Assembly: GCA_030271625.1 (NCBI GenBank)
Contig: JARXKN010000001.1
Coordinates: 575,765-639,764 of the forward strand
Length of the DNA: 64,000 nt
Direction of reading: 5' to 3'
Source of the DNA: Patescibacteria group bacterium
Lineage (GTDB): Bacteria; Patescibacteriota; Saccharimonadia; Saccharimonadales; UBA4665
Below are positions 41,442-50,951 of the stretch, piece by piece. Position numbers and translations under genes: made by a program. The first letter of the stretch is position 1. Every line of letters starts with the position of its first letter. The notes under the pieces are model-generated. The model was not told the DNA's origin and searched no databases. It was given only the letters and a program-made list of their open reading frames with translations.

Positions 41442-44400
41442 ATGGCAAAAGCAGCAACTACTAGTAATGCCCGTGTCTTTTTTACGAGCACGGACGATAC
41501 GTTAGATTTACCAAACTTAGTTGACCACCAGAACCGTTCGTTCCAGTGGTTTGTAGATGAAGGCCTTGGCGAATTACTTGCCGAAATTAGCCCGATTGAT
41601 GACTACACCGGTGGCAAATTATCATTAAGCTTCAAAGATTACCGCTTTGGCGATCCTAAAATTACCGAAGCAGTGGCTCGTGAAAACAATGTTAGCTATG
41701 ACGCGCCATTAATGGCCAACGTTGAGCTGGTTAACAAAGTTACCGGCGAAGTTAAAGAGCAAGAAATCTACCTGGGCGATTACCCATGGATGACCAGCCG
41801 TGGAACGTTCGTTATTAACGGCGCTGAGCGGGTCGTGGTTTCTCAGCTGATCCGTTCGGCTGGTGTGTTCTTTACCTCCGACCAGCACGGCACCTCTAAC
41901 CTTTACGGTGCTAAGGTCATTCCTGGCCGTGGTGCGTGGTTAGAGTTTGAGACAGCTGCTAACGGCGCTCTGTATGTAAAAATTGACCGCAAGCGCAAGA
42001 TCCCCGTCACGACCCTGTTGCGAGCACTCGGTGTTACCGAAGCCCGTATGCGTGAGCGCATGAAGCACGTCGATACGGGTACCAAGAGTCACTTAGACGC
42101 CACCCTCGAAAAAGACCCGACTCGTGGTCAAAACGATGCCTTAATTGAAGTCTACCGTCGTTTACGACCGGGCGACCTAGCTACCGTTGATAACGCTCGT
42201 AGCCTCATCGAAAACATGTTCTACAACTACAAGCGCTTTGATTTTAGTCGCGTCGGCCGCTACAAAATCAACAAGCGTTTAGACCTTGATGTGCCTAACA
42301 CCATGGAAAACCGCGTTATGCGCTTGGAAGACATCGAAGCTATCATTGCCGAGATTATTCGCCTTAACAACACCCAAGAACCAGCTGATGACATTGACTC
42401 ATTGGCCAACCGCCGCGTGAAATTAGTTGGTGAGCTCGTCCAGCGCCAGTTCCGAATTGGCTTACTGCGCATGGAACGCAACACTAAAGACCGCATGAGC
42501 ATGAGCGAAATCGAAACTGTAACGCCGGGACAGCTCATTAACGCTCGTCCTGTCGTCGCGGCCGTTCGTGAATTCTTTGCTAGCTCTCAGCTGTCACAGT
42601 TCATGGACCAGATTAACCCGTTGTCAGAACTAGCTCACAAGCGACGCCTGAGCTCGATGGGCCCTGGTGGACTGTCCCGTGAGCGCGCCGGTTTTGAAGT
42701 CCGTGATGCCCACGCGACGCACTATGGTCGTATCTGTGCGGTTGAAACTCCCGAAGGTGCCAACATTGGTTTGGTACTTAACCTGGCCAACTACGCTCGG
42801 GTTAACGACTACGGCTTCGTAGAAACTCCTTACCGTAAAGTTGTTAACGCTGTTACCGCTAAAAACGCCGTTGGTAAAATTGCCAGCGCTGATTTAGAAG
42901 ATAAAGCCGGCAAACTGATCGTCAAAAAAGGCGCTACCATTACTGCCGCCGACGCCGCCAAGCTGGCTAAGGTCACCGACCAAGTGACATGGCCCGTTAA
43001 AGCTCAAGTTACATCAGAAATTGTTTTCCTAGATGCTTACGACGAAGAATCAGCCGTTATTGCTGGTGGTGGTACGGAACTCGACAAAGACAACTACTTT
43101 ATTGAAGAGCGCGTTAGTGCTCGTACCCGACTTAAGTCTGGTGAATACGACTCCGATGACGTGACCCACATGGACGCCAGCCGTAACCAAATTATTGGTT
43201 CCAGTGCCGGTTTAATTCCATTCATTGAAAAGAACTATGTCTACCGCTCACTCATGGGTAGTAACCAGCAGCGTCAGGCCGTACCACTGATTCAGCCCCA
43301 GGCTCCAATTGTTGGTACGGGTCTCGAAACAGCGGCTGCTCGTAACACCGGTCAGGTTATTTTGGCCGAAGCTGATGGTGAAGTTACCAAAGCGACTGCC
43401 CAGGCCGTCGTTGTTAAGTACAAAGAGGGCAGTATTACTTACGAGCCACAACGTTTCCTGCGTTCCAACGAAGGTACCAGCGTTAACCAAAAAGTAGTCG
43501 TCAGTACTGGCGATAAGGTTAAAGTCGGTGACGTGCTGATTGAAGGTATGTCCATCGACGGTGGTGAACTGGCGCTTGGTAAAGACCTGATTGCCGCCTT
43601 TATGCCATGGGGTGGTTACAACTTCGAAGATGCCATCATCATCAGCCGCAAGCTGGTGGAAGACGACACCCTAACTAGCGTGCACATTGTTGACTTCATG
43701 ATTGAAGTCCGCGAAACCAAGCTAGGCCCTGAAGTTGTTACCCGTGATATCCCTAACGTTTCTGAAGAAACCCTGCGTCACCTCGACGAAGACGGTATTG
43801 TCCGTATCGGTGCCGAAGTGCACCCCGGTGACATTTTAGTTGGTAAAATTACGCCAAAGGGTGAGCAAGAACTCAGTTCTGAAGAGCGCTTACTGCGCGC
43901 CATCTTTGGTGAAAAAGCTAAGGAAGTTCGCGATACCTCACAGCGTATGAGCAACGGCAAGCACGGTAAAGTTGTTGGTGTTAAAATCTTTAGCCGTGAA
44001 AACGGTCACGAACTAAAAGCCGGTGTGATTATGCAAATCCAGGTCTTTGTGGCCCAGATGCGCAAAATTGCCGTTGGCGATAAGCTTGGTGGTCGTCACG
44101 GTAACAAGGGTGTAATTGCACGAATTCTACCGGTTGAAGACATGCCATTCATGGCCGACGGTACACCTGTTGATATCGTGCTGAACCCACTTGGCGTTCC
44201 ATCTCGTATGAACATTGGTCAGTTGTTCGAAACGCACCTTGGTATGGCGGCTCGTGCTCTTGGCATGAAAGTAGCCAGCCCATCGTTTAACGGTGTGCCA
44301 GTTGCGAAGATTCAAGAACTGCTCAAAGAAGCCGGCTTCCCAGAAGATGGTAAGCAACAACTCTTCGATGGCCGCACCGGCGAAGCTTTCAAGGAACAAA

Positions 44401-44981
44401 CTACCGTCGGTAGCATGTACATGATTAAGCTAAACCACATGGTCGCCGATAAGATCCACGCCCGTTCAACCGGACCATACACTATGGTTACGCAGCAGCC
44501 ACTTGGTGGTAAGGCTCAAAATGGTGGTCAGCGCTTTGGAGAAATGGAAGTCTGGGCCCTCGAAGCTTATGGCGCCGCTACAACACTGCAGGAAATGTTG
44601 ACCATTAAGTCAGACGACGTTTACGGACGTTCTAAGGCTTACGAGTCAATCATTAAGAAAACCGCCATTGTTGGTCCGAAAGTTCCAGAGAGCTTTAACG
44701 TCCTTGTTAAAGAACTACAAGGTCTCGGCCTTAAGGTTGACCTAGTTCACTCCGACGTCGTCGTTGACGCCGAAGCCGTCCTGGCCAGCAACATTCACGA
44801 AGAAGCCAACCATTTATCTGATTTAGAAGTGCCTCAAGCCGCTATCTCAGAAGTAGATGTAACCGAAGAAGCCGCCGCCGACGAATTTAGCGTCGTTGGA
44901 ATTGGCATAGATGATGACGCAGCTCTAGTAGGAATTGTCGACGATACAACAACTGATACTACAGAAGAGGAGGTAGCGTAA
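41442..44981 (+). CDS. rpoB: DNA-directed RNA polymerase subunit beta
   Basis: The 1179-residue beta subunit. Protrusion and lobe are followed by the rifampicin region SSQLSQFMDQINPLSELAHK (with Ile where E. coli has Asn518), then RRLSSMGPGGLSRERAGFEV, HYGRICAVETPEGANIGL, the flap, GYNFEDAIIISRKLVEDD, GDKLGGRHGNKGVIA and the C-terminal clamp QRFGEMEVWALEAYGA. A 100-residue lineage-type insert lies before HMDASRNQIIGSS. The last ~70 residues are an acidic tail. The stop overlaps the rpoC start by one base. Directional order and overlap are as in other bacteria. Confidence 0.98.
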   Translation: MAKAATTSNARVFFTSTDDTLDLPNLVDHQNRSFQWFVDEGLGELLAEISPIDDYTGGKLSLSFKDYRFGDPKITEAVARENNVSYDAPLMANVELVNKVTGEVKEQEIYLGDYPWMTSRGTFVINGAERVVVSQLIRSAGVFFTSDQHGTSNLYGAKVIPGRGAWLEFETAANGALYVKIDRKRKIPVTTLLRALGVTEARMRERMKHVDTGTKSHLDATLEKDPTRGQNDALIEVYRRLRPGDLATVDNARSLIENMFYNYKRFDFSRVGRYKINKRLDLDVPNTMENRVMRLEDIEAIIAEIIRLNNTQEPADDIDSLANRRVKLVGELVQRQFRIGLLRMERNTKDRMSMSEIETVTPGQLINARPVVAAVREFFASSQLSQFMDQINPLSELAHKRRLSSMGPGGLSRERAGFEVRDAHATHYGRICAVETPEGANIGLVLNLANYARVNDYGFVETPYRKVVNAVTAKNAVGKIASADLEDKAGKLIVKKGATITAADAAKLAKVTDQVTWPVKAQVTSEIVFLDAYDEESAVIAGGGTELDKDNYFIEERVSARTRLKSGEYDSDDVTHMDASRNQIIGSSAGLIPFIEKNYVYRSLMGSNQQRQAVPLIQPQAPIVGTGLETAAARNTGQVILAEADGEVTKATAQAVVVKYKEGSITYEPQRFLRSNEGTSVNQKVVVSTGDKVKVGDVLIEGMSIDGGELALGKDLIAAFMPWGGYNFEDAIIISRKLVEDDTLTSVHIVDFMIEVRETKLGPEVVTRDIPNVSEETLRHLDEDGIVRIGAEVHPGDILVGKITPKGEQELSSEERLLRAIFGEKAKEVRDTSQRMSNGKHGKVVGVKIFSRENGHELKAGVIMQIQVFVAQMRKIAVGDKLGGRHGNKGVIARILPVEDMPFMADGTPVDIVLNPLGVPSRMNIGQLFETHLGMAARALGMKVASPSFNGVPVAKIQELLKEAGFPEDGKQQLFDGRTGEAFKEQTTVGSMYMIKLNHMVADKIHARSTGPYTMVTQQPLGGKAQNGGQRFGEMEVWALEAYGAATTLQEMLTIKSDDVYGRSKAYESIIKKTAIVGPKVPESFNVLVKELQGLGLKVDLVHSDVVVDAEAVLASNIHEEANHLSDLEVPQAAISEVDVTEEAAADEFSVVGIGIDDDAALVGIVDDTTTDTTEEEVA

Positions 44982-47900
44982 TGAATCCCCAACGCTACGC
45001 TAACACAGGCACTGATATTGCCGATTTTGACGCCGTTCGTTTAGCTGTTGCCAGCCCAACCGATATTCTCGATTGGAGCTACGGCGAAGTTACCAAGCCA
45101 GAAACTATTAACTACCGAACCCAAAAGCCTGAGCGCGATGGTTTGTTCTGTGAGCGAATCTTCGGACCGGTCAAAGACATTAACCCACACGATGCTAAGT
45201 ACAAAGGCGTTCGGTCTCGCGAAGCTGCCGTCGATAAGAATGGCGAGCTAGTCACCAAGAGTATTGTCCGTCGTGAGCGCATGGGCCACATTAACTTGGC
45301 CGTCCCGGTAGCCCACATTTGGTTCCTCCGTGGTACCCCATCGGCCATGGGTCTTTTACTCGGCATGACCGTTAAGAACCTGGAGCGGGTGGCTTACTTT
45401 GCCGCCTACATCCTTAAGGATGTTGATACTGACAAGCGCGACAAGCTGCTGAGCGATAAAGAAGCCGAATTTGCGGCTGCTAAAGAAGCCATTAAAATGC
45501 GCTACGCCAAAGAAGCTGAAGCTGAAGACGCCAACGTTAAGGCGCTAGCTGAACTGCAGACCAAAGAAACTGAAGAAGTTACTAAAGACTTTGAACTCCT
45601 GCGCGAGCAAGTTAAAGCCCTTAACAAACTGAGCCTCATTAACGAAACCGATTACCGCAACTTACCAGACGAACTGCGTTCGATTGTGAAGGTTGGCATG
45701 GGTGGTAACTCACTCCGTGACTTACTGGAAGACATCGACCTTAAAGAATTGATTGAGCAATTAAGTGCCGAATCGGAAGAAGCCAAAGGTCAACGTAAAA
45801 AGAAGCTGATGAAGCGACTCCGTTTACTGGAAAGCATGGAACGCGCTGGCATTAAGCCATCGAGCATGTGTCTCAGTGTCCTACCTGTTATTCCTCCGGA
45901 TCTTCGCCCTATGGTGCAGTTAACCGGTGGTCGTTTTGCAACCTCCGACTTAAACGACCTCTACCGTCGTGTCATCAACCGTAACAATCGACTTAAGAAG
46001 CTGATGGACTTAAATGCGCCAGAAGTTATTCGTCGTAACGAGCAGCGTATGCTGCAAGAAGCCGTTGATGCCTTAATTGACAACAACAACGCCCGTAGTG
46101 GTCGCGCTGTGGCCGCTACTGGCCAACGCCGCCGCTTGAAGTCCCTGAGCGATATGCTTAAGGGTAAGCAGGGTCGTTTCCGCCAGAACTTACTTGGTAA
46201 GCGCGTTGACTACTCTGGTCGTTCAGTGATTGTGGCAGGTCCAGAACTTAAGATCCACCAGTGTGGTCTGCCGAAGATGATGGCCCTCGAACTATTTAAG
46301 CCTTTCGTTATCGGTGAGCTAATCGCCAACGAACACGCGCACAACATTCGCAGTGCTAGCCGCTTGATTGAAATGGGCGAGACCGTCGTTTGGGACGCCC
46401 TCGACGAAGTTATTAAGGGTAAGTACGTGCTCCTAAACCGTGCTCCATCCTTGCACCGTTTGTCTATCCAAGCCTTCCAACCAGTCTTAATTGAAGGACG
46501 GGCTATCCAGTTGCACCCCCTCGTTTGTAAGGGCTTTAACGCCGACTTCGATGGTGACCAGATGGCCGTTCACTTGCCATTGTCTGATGAAGCCCAAGCT
46601 GAAGCTCGTGACATCATGGCTGCTAACCGCAACCTGCTGAAGCCAGCCGATGGTTCACCAATCTTGCACATTGAGCAGGATATCGTCCTCGGTTGTTACT
46701 ACTTAACCTACGAGCGCGCCTACAGCACGAAAGAGCAGGCTATAGCCTTCTCTAGTCTCGAAGAAGCCTTAATGGCCTTCGATAACGGTACTGTTACGCT
46801 CCAAACGTTCGTACGAGCGCCATTCCGTGGTCAGACGCTCACCACTACCCTTGGTCGATTGCTATTCAACGAAACTTTCCCTGAAGATTTCGCCTTCCAA
46901 GACGAAACTATGACCAAAAAGCGTTTACAAAAAGTAATGGCCGCCGTCTACATTCAGTACGGTCAGGAAATTACTGCTGAAATCGCTGACAAACTAAAAG
47001 ACATTGGCTTTGAATACGCTACCTTGTCTGGACTCAGCATGGGTATGGGCGACTTTAACCCGGTTACTGGTATGCAAGCCGTCATCGACACTGGTGAAGA
47101 TCGCGCCACCGCCATCTCCGTTCAGTACGAAGAAGGCTTCATTACTGATGACGAGCGCCACCGCTTAACTGTCGATAACTGGATTAAGGTTCAGGAAAAC
47201 GTCGTTACCATGCTGACCGAGCAAATGGTTGGACAAGACTCCAGCATGGCTATCGCCATCAACTCTGGAGCTCGTGGTAACATCACCCAGCTTAACAACG
47301 CCGTCGGTATGCTTGGTATCCAGGTTGACGCCGCTGGCAACAACATTGAACTGCCAATTAAGTCCGGTTACATTAACGGTCTTAACCCACTGGAATACTT
47401 TACCGGTACTCGTGGTACCCGTAAGGCCTTAATCGACATCGCCCTAAAGACCGCCGATGCTGGTTACCTAACTCGTCGTCTCGTTGACGTCTCCCAAGAT
47501 GTCTTTACGATAGCCGACGACAACACTGACCCAGGTTTCGCATTGCTTCGTGAAGATGCTGCTGAAATCGGTGTTAGCTACGCTAGCCGTTTGACTGGCC
47601 GTGTTGCCGCTCAGGACGTTAAGGGTTACGTTAAGAAGGGTGAGCTAATGACCGGTGTGGTTGCAGATAAGATTGATGCTGACGAAAAGCTTGATGGCAT
47701 CAAGATTATGAGCGCCCTAAGTTGTACAAACGTCCGTGGCGTTTCTCGTAACTCGTACGGTGTTGACCCAGCTACCGGTAACCTGGTTGCTGACCACCAC
47801 CCGATTGGTGTCATTGCCGCTCAGAGTATTGGTGAACCTGGTACGCAGCTGTCACTTGACTCGAAGCACCGTTCCGGTGCCACGATCGCTGACGATACCG

Positions 47901-48838
47901 CTCAGGGTCTGTCACGTATTGAAGAGTTGTTTGAAGTTCGCACCCCTAAGGGTATGGCCTACTTAACCGAAATCGGTGGTATTGCTAACACTTGGGAAGA
48001 AGGCGATCACTACGTGGTCCAAGTTACCGCTGACAACAGTGAAGTCCTCACCATGGAACTTGGCGAGCGTAAGCCGCAATTAGCCAGTGGTTCTGATGTT
48101 GCTATCGGTGATGTCATTGCGGCCCTCGAAGATAACTCTGAGCCTTTGGTAGCAACTATGGCTGGTAAGATTGAATACACCAATCGCGCCGCTATGATTT
48201 CTCCAACCAAACAGAGCGTTCTGCGTTACGAGATTCCTGGCTTTAAGCAGTTACAGATTCTTGATGGCGACCACGTCAGTGCTGGCCAGCGCTTAACCAA
48301 CGGTTCTATCAACTTACAGGATCTGATGCGCCTACAAGGTGTTGAAGCGACCCAGCGTTACATCATGAACGAAATCTTGCGTATCTTTGCCGGACAAGGT
48401 CAGAACATCGCAGATAAGCACTTGGAAATCATTGTGCGTCAGATGTTCAGCCGCGTCCAAATTGAAGATGCCGGTGCGAGCGAATTCGTGACCGGTGACG
48501 TTGTCAGTAAGTTAGCGGTAGTTGAAGCCAACGAAAAGCTTAACGAAACTGACCAGGAATTAGTTCAGTACAACCAGTTGCTGCTTGGTATCACCAAGGC
48601 CAGCTTGAGTACCGATTCCTTCCTGAGTGCGGCTTCCTTCCAAGACACGACGCGCGTCCTGATTGCTGCTGCTACCAGCGGTAAGATTGACCGCCTGTAC
48701 GGCTTGAAAGAAAACGTTATCTTAGGCCGTAAGATTCCTGTCGGCACCGGCTTCAAAGAAGAAACCGACGACGAAGAAGACGAACTAACTCAAGAAGCCA
48801 ACGAAATGATTGGCGCGACTGGTTCGACTGAAGAATAA
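44981..48838 (+). CDS. rpoC: DNA-directed RNA polymerase subunit beta'
   Basis: The 1285-residue catalytic beta' subunit. It has [20 protein letters not shown], the catalytic [14 protein letters not shown] (three Asp for Mg2+), the trigger-loop region and [15 protein letters not shown]. The N-terminal zinc-ribbon (normally four Cys between GPVKD and RRERMGHI) has no Cys at all (residues 66-92). At the second zinc site only Cys915 remains: Asn848, Ser922 and Ser925 stand where Cys is expected. The enzyme is otherwise complete. No large beta'-insert is seen. A strong terminator follows. Confidence 0.98.
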   Translation: MNPQRYANTGTDIADFDAVRLAVASPTDILDWSYGEVTKPETINYRTQKPERDGLFCERIFGPVKDINPHDAKYKGVRSREAAVDKNGELVTKSIVRRERMGHINLAVPVAHIWFLRGTPSAMGLLLGMTVKNLERVAYFAAYILKDVDTDKRDKLLSDKEAEFAAAKEAIKMRYAKEAEAEDANVKALAELQTKETEEVTKDFELLREQVKALNKLSLINETDYRNLPDELRSIVKVGMGGNSLRDLLEDIDLKELIEQLSAESEEAKGQRKKKLMKRLRLLESMERAGIKPSSMCLSVLPVIPPDLRPMVQLTGGRFATSDLNDLYRRVINRNNRLKKLMDLNAPEVIRRNEQRMLQEAVDALIDNNNARSGRAVAATGQRRRLKSLSDMLKGKQGRFRQNLLGKRVDYSGRSVIVAGPELKIHQCGLPKMMALELFKPFVIGELIANEHAHNIRSASRLIEMGETVVWDALDEVIKGKYVLLNRAPSLHRLSIQAFQPVLIEGRAIQLHPLVCKGFNADFDGDQMAVHLPLSDEAQAEARDIMAANRNLLKPADGSPILHIEQDIVLGCYYLTYERAYSTKEQAIAFSSLEEALMAFDNGTVTLQTFVRAPFRGQTLTTTLGRLLFNETFPEDFAFQDETMTKKRLQKVMAAVYIQYGQEITAEIADKLKDIGFEYATLSGLSMGMGDFNPVTGMQAVIDTGEDRATAISVQYEEGFITDDERHRLTVDNWIKVQENVVTMLTEQMVGQDSSMAIAINSGARGNITQLNNAVGMLGIQVDAAGNNIELPIKSGYINGLNPLEYFTGTRGTRKALIDIALKTADAGYLTRRLVDVSQDVFTIADDNTDPGFALLREDAAEIGVSYASRLTGRVAAQDVKGYVKKGELMTGVVADKIDADEKLDGIKIMSALSCTNVRGVSRNSYGVDPATGNLVADHHPIGVIAAQSIGEPGTQLSLDSKHRSGATIADDTAQGLSRIEELFEVRTPKGMAYLTEIGGIANTWEEGDHYVVQVTADNSEVLTMELGERKPQLASGSDVAIGDVIAALEDNSEPLVATMAGKIEYTNRAAMISPTKQSVLRYEIPGFKQLQILDGDHVSAGQRLTNGSINLQDLMRLQGVEATQRYIMNEILRIFAGQGQNIADKHLEIIVRQMFSRVQIEDAGASEFVTGDVVSKLAVVEANEKLNETDQELVQYNQLLLGITKASLSTDSFLSAASFQDTTRVLIAAATSGKIDRLYGLKENVILGRKIPVGTGFKEETDDEEDELTQEANEMIGATGSTEE

Positions 48839-48855
48839 AAAATAAAAAAACTACT

Positions 48856-48887
48856 AAAAGAACCCACTCAACTGAGTGGGTTCTTTT
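48856..48887 (+). terminator. rpoBC terminator
   Basis: A 15-bp perfect inverted repeat (48856-48870 with 48873-48887; the real loop is a few bases larger) followed by TT-G-TTT. Confidence 0.85.
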
Positions 48888-48891
48888 TTGT

Positions 48892-48920
48892 TTGACAAAC
48901 CTTAGCCGGTTAATTAATAA
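48892..48920 (+). promoter_or_regulatory. promoter TTGACA-N17-TAATAA
   Basis: A consensus -35 (48892-48897) directly after the rpoBC terminator, 17-bp spacer, and TAATAA (48915-48920). A led transcript with AAAGGA 7 nt before the ATG at 48953. Confidence 0.6.
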
Positions 48921-48952
48921 TCATAAGCAATATAACTCAAAGGAAAATCCCC

Positions 48953-49408
48953 ATGCTTACCAAATTATCCCAAAAAGGTTTCGCCCACATCATAGCTCCT
49001 CTAGTTGTCGTTGTGGCAATAGCAGCTGTCGGTACCTACGTGCTCGTTAAAAGCCATGCCCAAGTGCCAGTTGATAATTATAAAGCCGCAGTCTGTAGCG
49101 TCACTGCAAGCCCGACCACTATCGCAAAGGGTGGTACTTCTACGCTGAGTGTCACAATCAAAAATACCGGTACAGTTAGTTTCTATCCTTCATTTTCCGT
49201 TACTAAAAAGCTGTATACTGTTTCAGGTGGTGTCGCTTACAGTGGCACCGGCACCGCCACAACCTACCCGACATCTTTATTTGCCGGTACTTCTAGGAAA
49301 ATCGGTCTCGGCGGTACAACCTATTCTGCTGGTTATGCCAAGCAATCCTACACCGTTACTGGTCAAAACCCATCGTTTAGCTGTACGACATACATTGGCC
49401 AAAGTTAA
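48953..49408 (+). CDS. secreted/anchored beta-rich protein with a prepilin-like N-terminus
   Basis: A 151-residue protein. The N-terminus LSQKGFAHIIAPLVVVVAIA (~5-24) has a Lys-Gly-Phe followed by a long hydrophobic helix, similar to a type IV prepilin leader, but the Glu at position +5 is missing, so it may simply be a membrane anchor. The exterior part (~38-150) is Thr/Ser/Gly/Tyr-rich with the pattern VCSVTASPTTIAKGGTSTLS and VTIKNTGTVSF, typical of a CARDB/Ig-like beta sandwich, with two Cys (about 43 and 145) placed for a disulfide. It is a single gene between two terminators; probably an abundant surface protein. Confidence 0.75.
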   Translation: MLTKLSQKGFAHIIAPLVVVVAIAAVGTYVLVKSHAQVPVDNYKAAVCSVTASPTTIAKGGTSTLSVTIKNTGTVSFYPSFSVTKKLYTVSGGVAYSGTGTATTYPTSLFAGTSRKIGLGGTTYSAGYAKQSYTVTGQNPSFSCTTYIGQS

Positions 49409-49429
49409 GGCCTAGCAAATAAAGTGAAG

Positions 49430-49449
49430 AAGCCCGCAAGGGCTTTTTT
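49430..49449 (+). terminator. intrinsic terminator
   Basis: AAGCCC-GCAA-GGGCTT (49430-49445) followed by a T run. Confidence 0.8.
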
Positions 49450-49461
49450 ACATTAGTCCTA

Positions 49462-49490
49462 TTGTTAACATCTGTATCATCTGTTAAAAT
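49462..49490 (+). promoter_or_regulatory. promoter of rpsL operon (TTGTTA-N17-TAAAAT)
   Basis: -35 TTGTTA (49462-49467) and -10 TAAAAT (49485-49490) are 17 bp apart. The ~75-nt leader contains GAGCCTCGGACCCCGGCA-like self-complementary GC blocks and ends with AGAAGGAGA before the ATG. Confidence 0.65.
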
Positions 49491-49573
49491 AAGTTTACCA
49501 ATTAAGTAATCCGAGCCTCGGACCCCGGCATAGGTCCTACTTGGCAGCAGATTACAACCGTAGAAGGAGAACC

Positions 49574-49987
49574 ATGCCAACAATCAATCAATTGGTGCGC
49601 AAGCCGCGTGTAGCTCGGACTGTAAAGTCTAAGTCGCCACATTTGCAGCGCGTTACCAACAACTTAAAGACCAAGAACTACGAAAAACCAGCGCCATTTA
49701 AGCGTGGCGTTTGTGTCAAGGTCACTACTAAAACACCAAAGAAGCCAAACTCGGCCTTACGTAAGGTTGCTCGTGTGCGCCTCACCAACGGTTACGAAGT
49801 CTGGGCTTACATTGGTGGTGAAGGTCACAACTTGCAAGAGCACGCCGTGGTCATGATCCGTGGTGGTCGCGTTAAGGACCTTCCTGGTGTACGTTATCAC
49901 ATCGTTCGTGGCGCCCTTGACCTTCAAGGAGTTAATAACCGCAAGCAGGGCCGTTCTAAGTACGGTACTAAGAAGGAGAGCAAGTAA
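49574..49987 (+). CDS. rpsL: 30S ribosomal protein S12 (uS12)
   Basis: Decoding-centre protein, 137 residues. It begins [12 protein letters not shown], contains [17 protein letters not shown] (the Lys known for streptomycin effects) and [17 protein letters not shown] (with the methylthiolated Asp position). It is about 13 residues longer than the E. coli protein because of extra residues near 20-35. I start at 49574, after AAGGAGA, rather than further upstream, because the protein aligns there. The TAATG overlap couples it to rpsG. Confidence 0.97.
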   Translation: MPTINQLVRKPRVARTVKSKSPHLQRVTNNLKTKNYEKPAPFKRGVCVKVTTKTPKKPNSALRKVARVRLTNGYEVWAYIGGEGHNLQEHAVVMIRGGRVKDLPGVRYHIVRGALDLQGVNNRKQGRSKYGTKKESK

Positions 49988-50466
49988 TGCCTCGTAAAAA
50001 GACTAAGGCGCTTATCCGCGAAGTTAATCCGGACCGTCTCTACAACAACGTCCAAGTTCAAAAGCTTATCAACCGCGTCATGCAAGATGGTAAGAAGCAA
50101 ATTGCTGAAAAGCTGGTTTACACAGGTATGCAAAAAGCTGCTGACCGCTTAAAGGTAGAAAACCCACTCGATGTATTTGAGCAAGCGTTTAAGAACATTC
50201 AGCCCCACATGGAGACTCGCTCTCGTCGTGTTGGTGGCGCTAACTACCAAATTCCATTTGAAGTTAAGGGTCAGCGTCAGAACCACTTAACTACTATGTG
50301 GTTTGTGGCCGCTTGCCGCAGCCGTAAGGGTATTGGTATGGCTGACCGCATCGCTGCTGAGTTACAAGATGCCTACAACGCCCAAGGTACATCAGTTAAG
50401 AAGCGTGAAGACGTCCACAAGATGGCCGAAGCCAACCGAGCCTTTGCTCACTTTGCTCGCACCTAA
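49987..50466 (+). CDS. rpsG: 30S ribosomal protein S7 (uS7)
   Basis: Primary 16S rRNA 3'-domain binder, 159 residues. Signature NKLINRVMQDGKKQIAEKLVY-like start (KLINRVMQDGKKQIAEKL, ~23-40), ENPLDVFEQAFKNIQP, RSRRVGGANYQIPFEV (~78-93) and the C-terminal helix with KKREDVHKMAEANRAFAHF. The ATG overlaps the rpsL stop. Confidence 0.97.
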   Translation: MPRKKTKALIREVNPDRLYNNVQVQKLINRVMQDGKKQIAEKLVYTGMQKAADRLKVENPLDVFEQAFKNIQPHMETRSRRVGGANYQIPFEVKGQRQNHLTTMWFVAACRSRKGIGMADRIAAELQDAYNAQGTSVKKREDVHKMAEANRAFAHFART

Positions 50467-50473
50467 TACTACT

Positions 50474-50863
50474 ATGGAAAAAGCCGGAATATTTTGTGGG
50501 TCATGCCCAATTCGTACACATTGTGAACGTTCAGTAGAACAGTTACCAGTAAATTTAGGCGCGGCTACTCCCGTATCTGTTGATACTGCCCGCCACTTGC
50601 TTGGCCACAATGTTGAAGCTGTGCGATACGCAACAGTTAATGCAGACGGTTTAGTTGTTCCCGAGGCAACCATCGTTACTGCTGCTGAGCTGCTGCCGAG
50701 CCAGGTCGAGAATGCTTTTAAAGAGTGTGTGTCACCGGCGCCAAATACCATTAAGGTCCTAGGTATGCGATTTACGTTTGGCCGGGCTTGTATGGGATTG
50801 TACGCTCTAGATGAGGGCATACACTGGGACAACGCCCAGGCTATCATTCGAGAACAATCATAA
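50474..50863 (+). CDS. small Cys-motif protein between rpsG and fusA
   Basis: A 129-residue protein of unknown function starting 8 bp after rpsG, at an ATG well inside a longer open frame. Its first residues contain FCGSCPIRTHCER, i.e. Cys8-x2-Cys11-x5-Cys17, the same spacing as the WhiB-like core at 15570 (CAGCPVVNSC). Further Cys occur near 85 and 105 (KECVSP, RACMGLY). Without a GVWGG turn it is not a regular Wbl protein, but an Fe-S or zinc site is likely. Between S7 and EF-G one normally finds nothing. It could link redox state to translation, a guess from position. No Shine-Dalgarno is seen. Confidence 0.68.
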   Translation: MEKAGIFCGSCPIRTHCERSVEQLPVNLGAATPVSVDTARHLLGHNVEAVRYATVNADGLVVPEATIVTAAELLPSQVENAFKECVSPAPNTIKVLGMRFTFGRACMGLYALDEGIHWDNAQAIIREQS

Positions 50864-50865
50864 AC

Positions 50866-50874
50866 TGATATAAT
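50866..50874 (+). promoter_or_regulatory. extended -10 promoter of fusA
   Basis: TGA followed by consensus TATAAT (50869-50874) right after the preceding stop codon; leader ~70 nt, ending GAAGAGGTAG before the ATG. Confidence 0.55.
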
Positions 50875-50951
50875 AAAATCAAAGTCGTCTATTTATGTGC
50901 CTGTAATCAGCCATTAGACGGATTCAATAAGTAATCAACGAAGAGGTAGTT

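Noticed and set aside
49541..49573. Longer start for rpsL
   Set aside because: The added residues precede the Shine-Dalgarno, and S12 proteins begin at MPTINQL.
50303..50473. Upstream extension of the Cys-motif protein into rpsG
   Set aside because: The extra residues come from rpsG in another frame; the Cys motif follows directly after ATG 50474, 8 bp past the rpsG stop.
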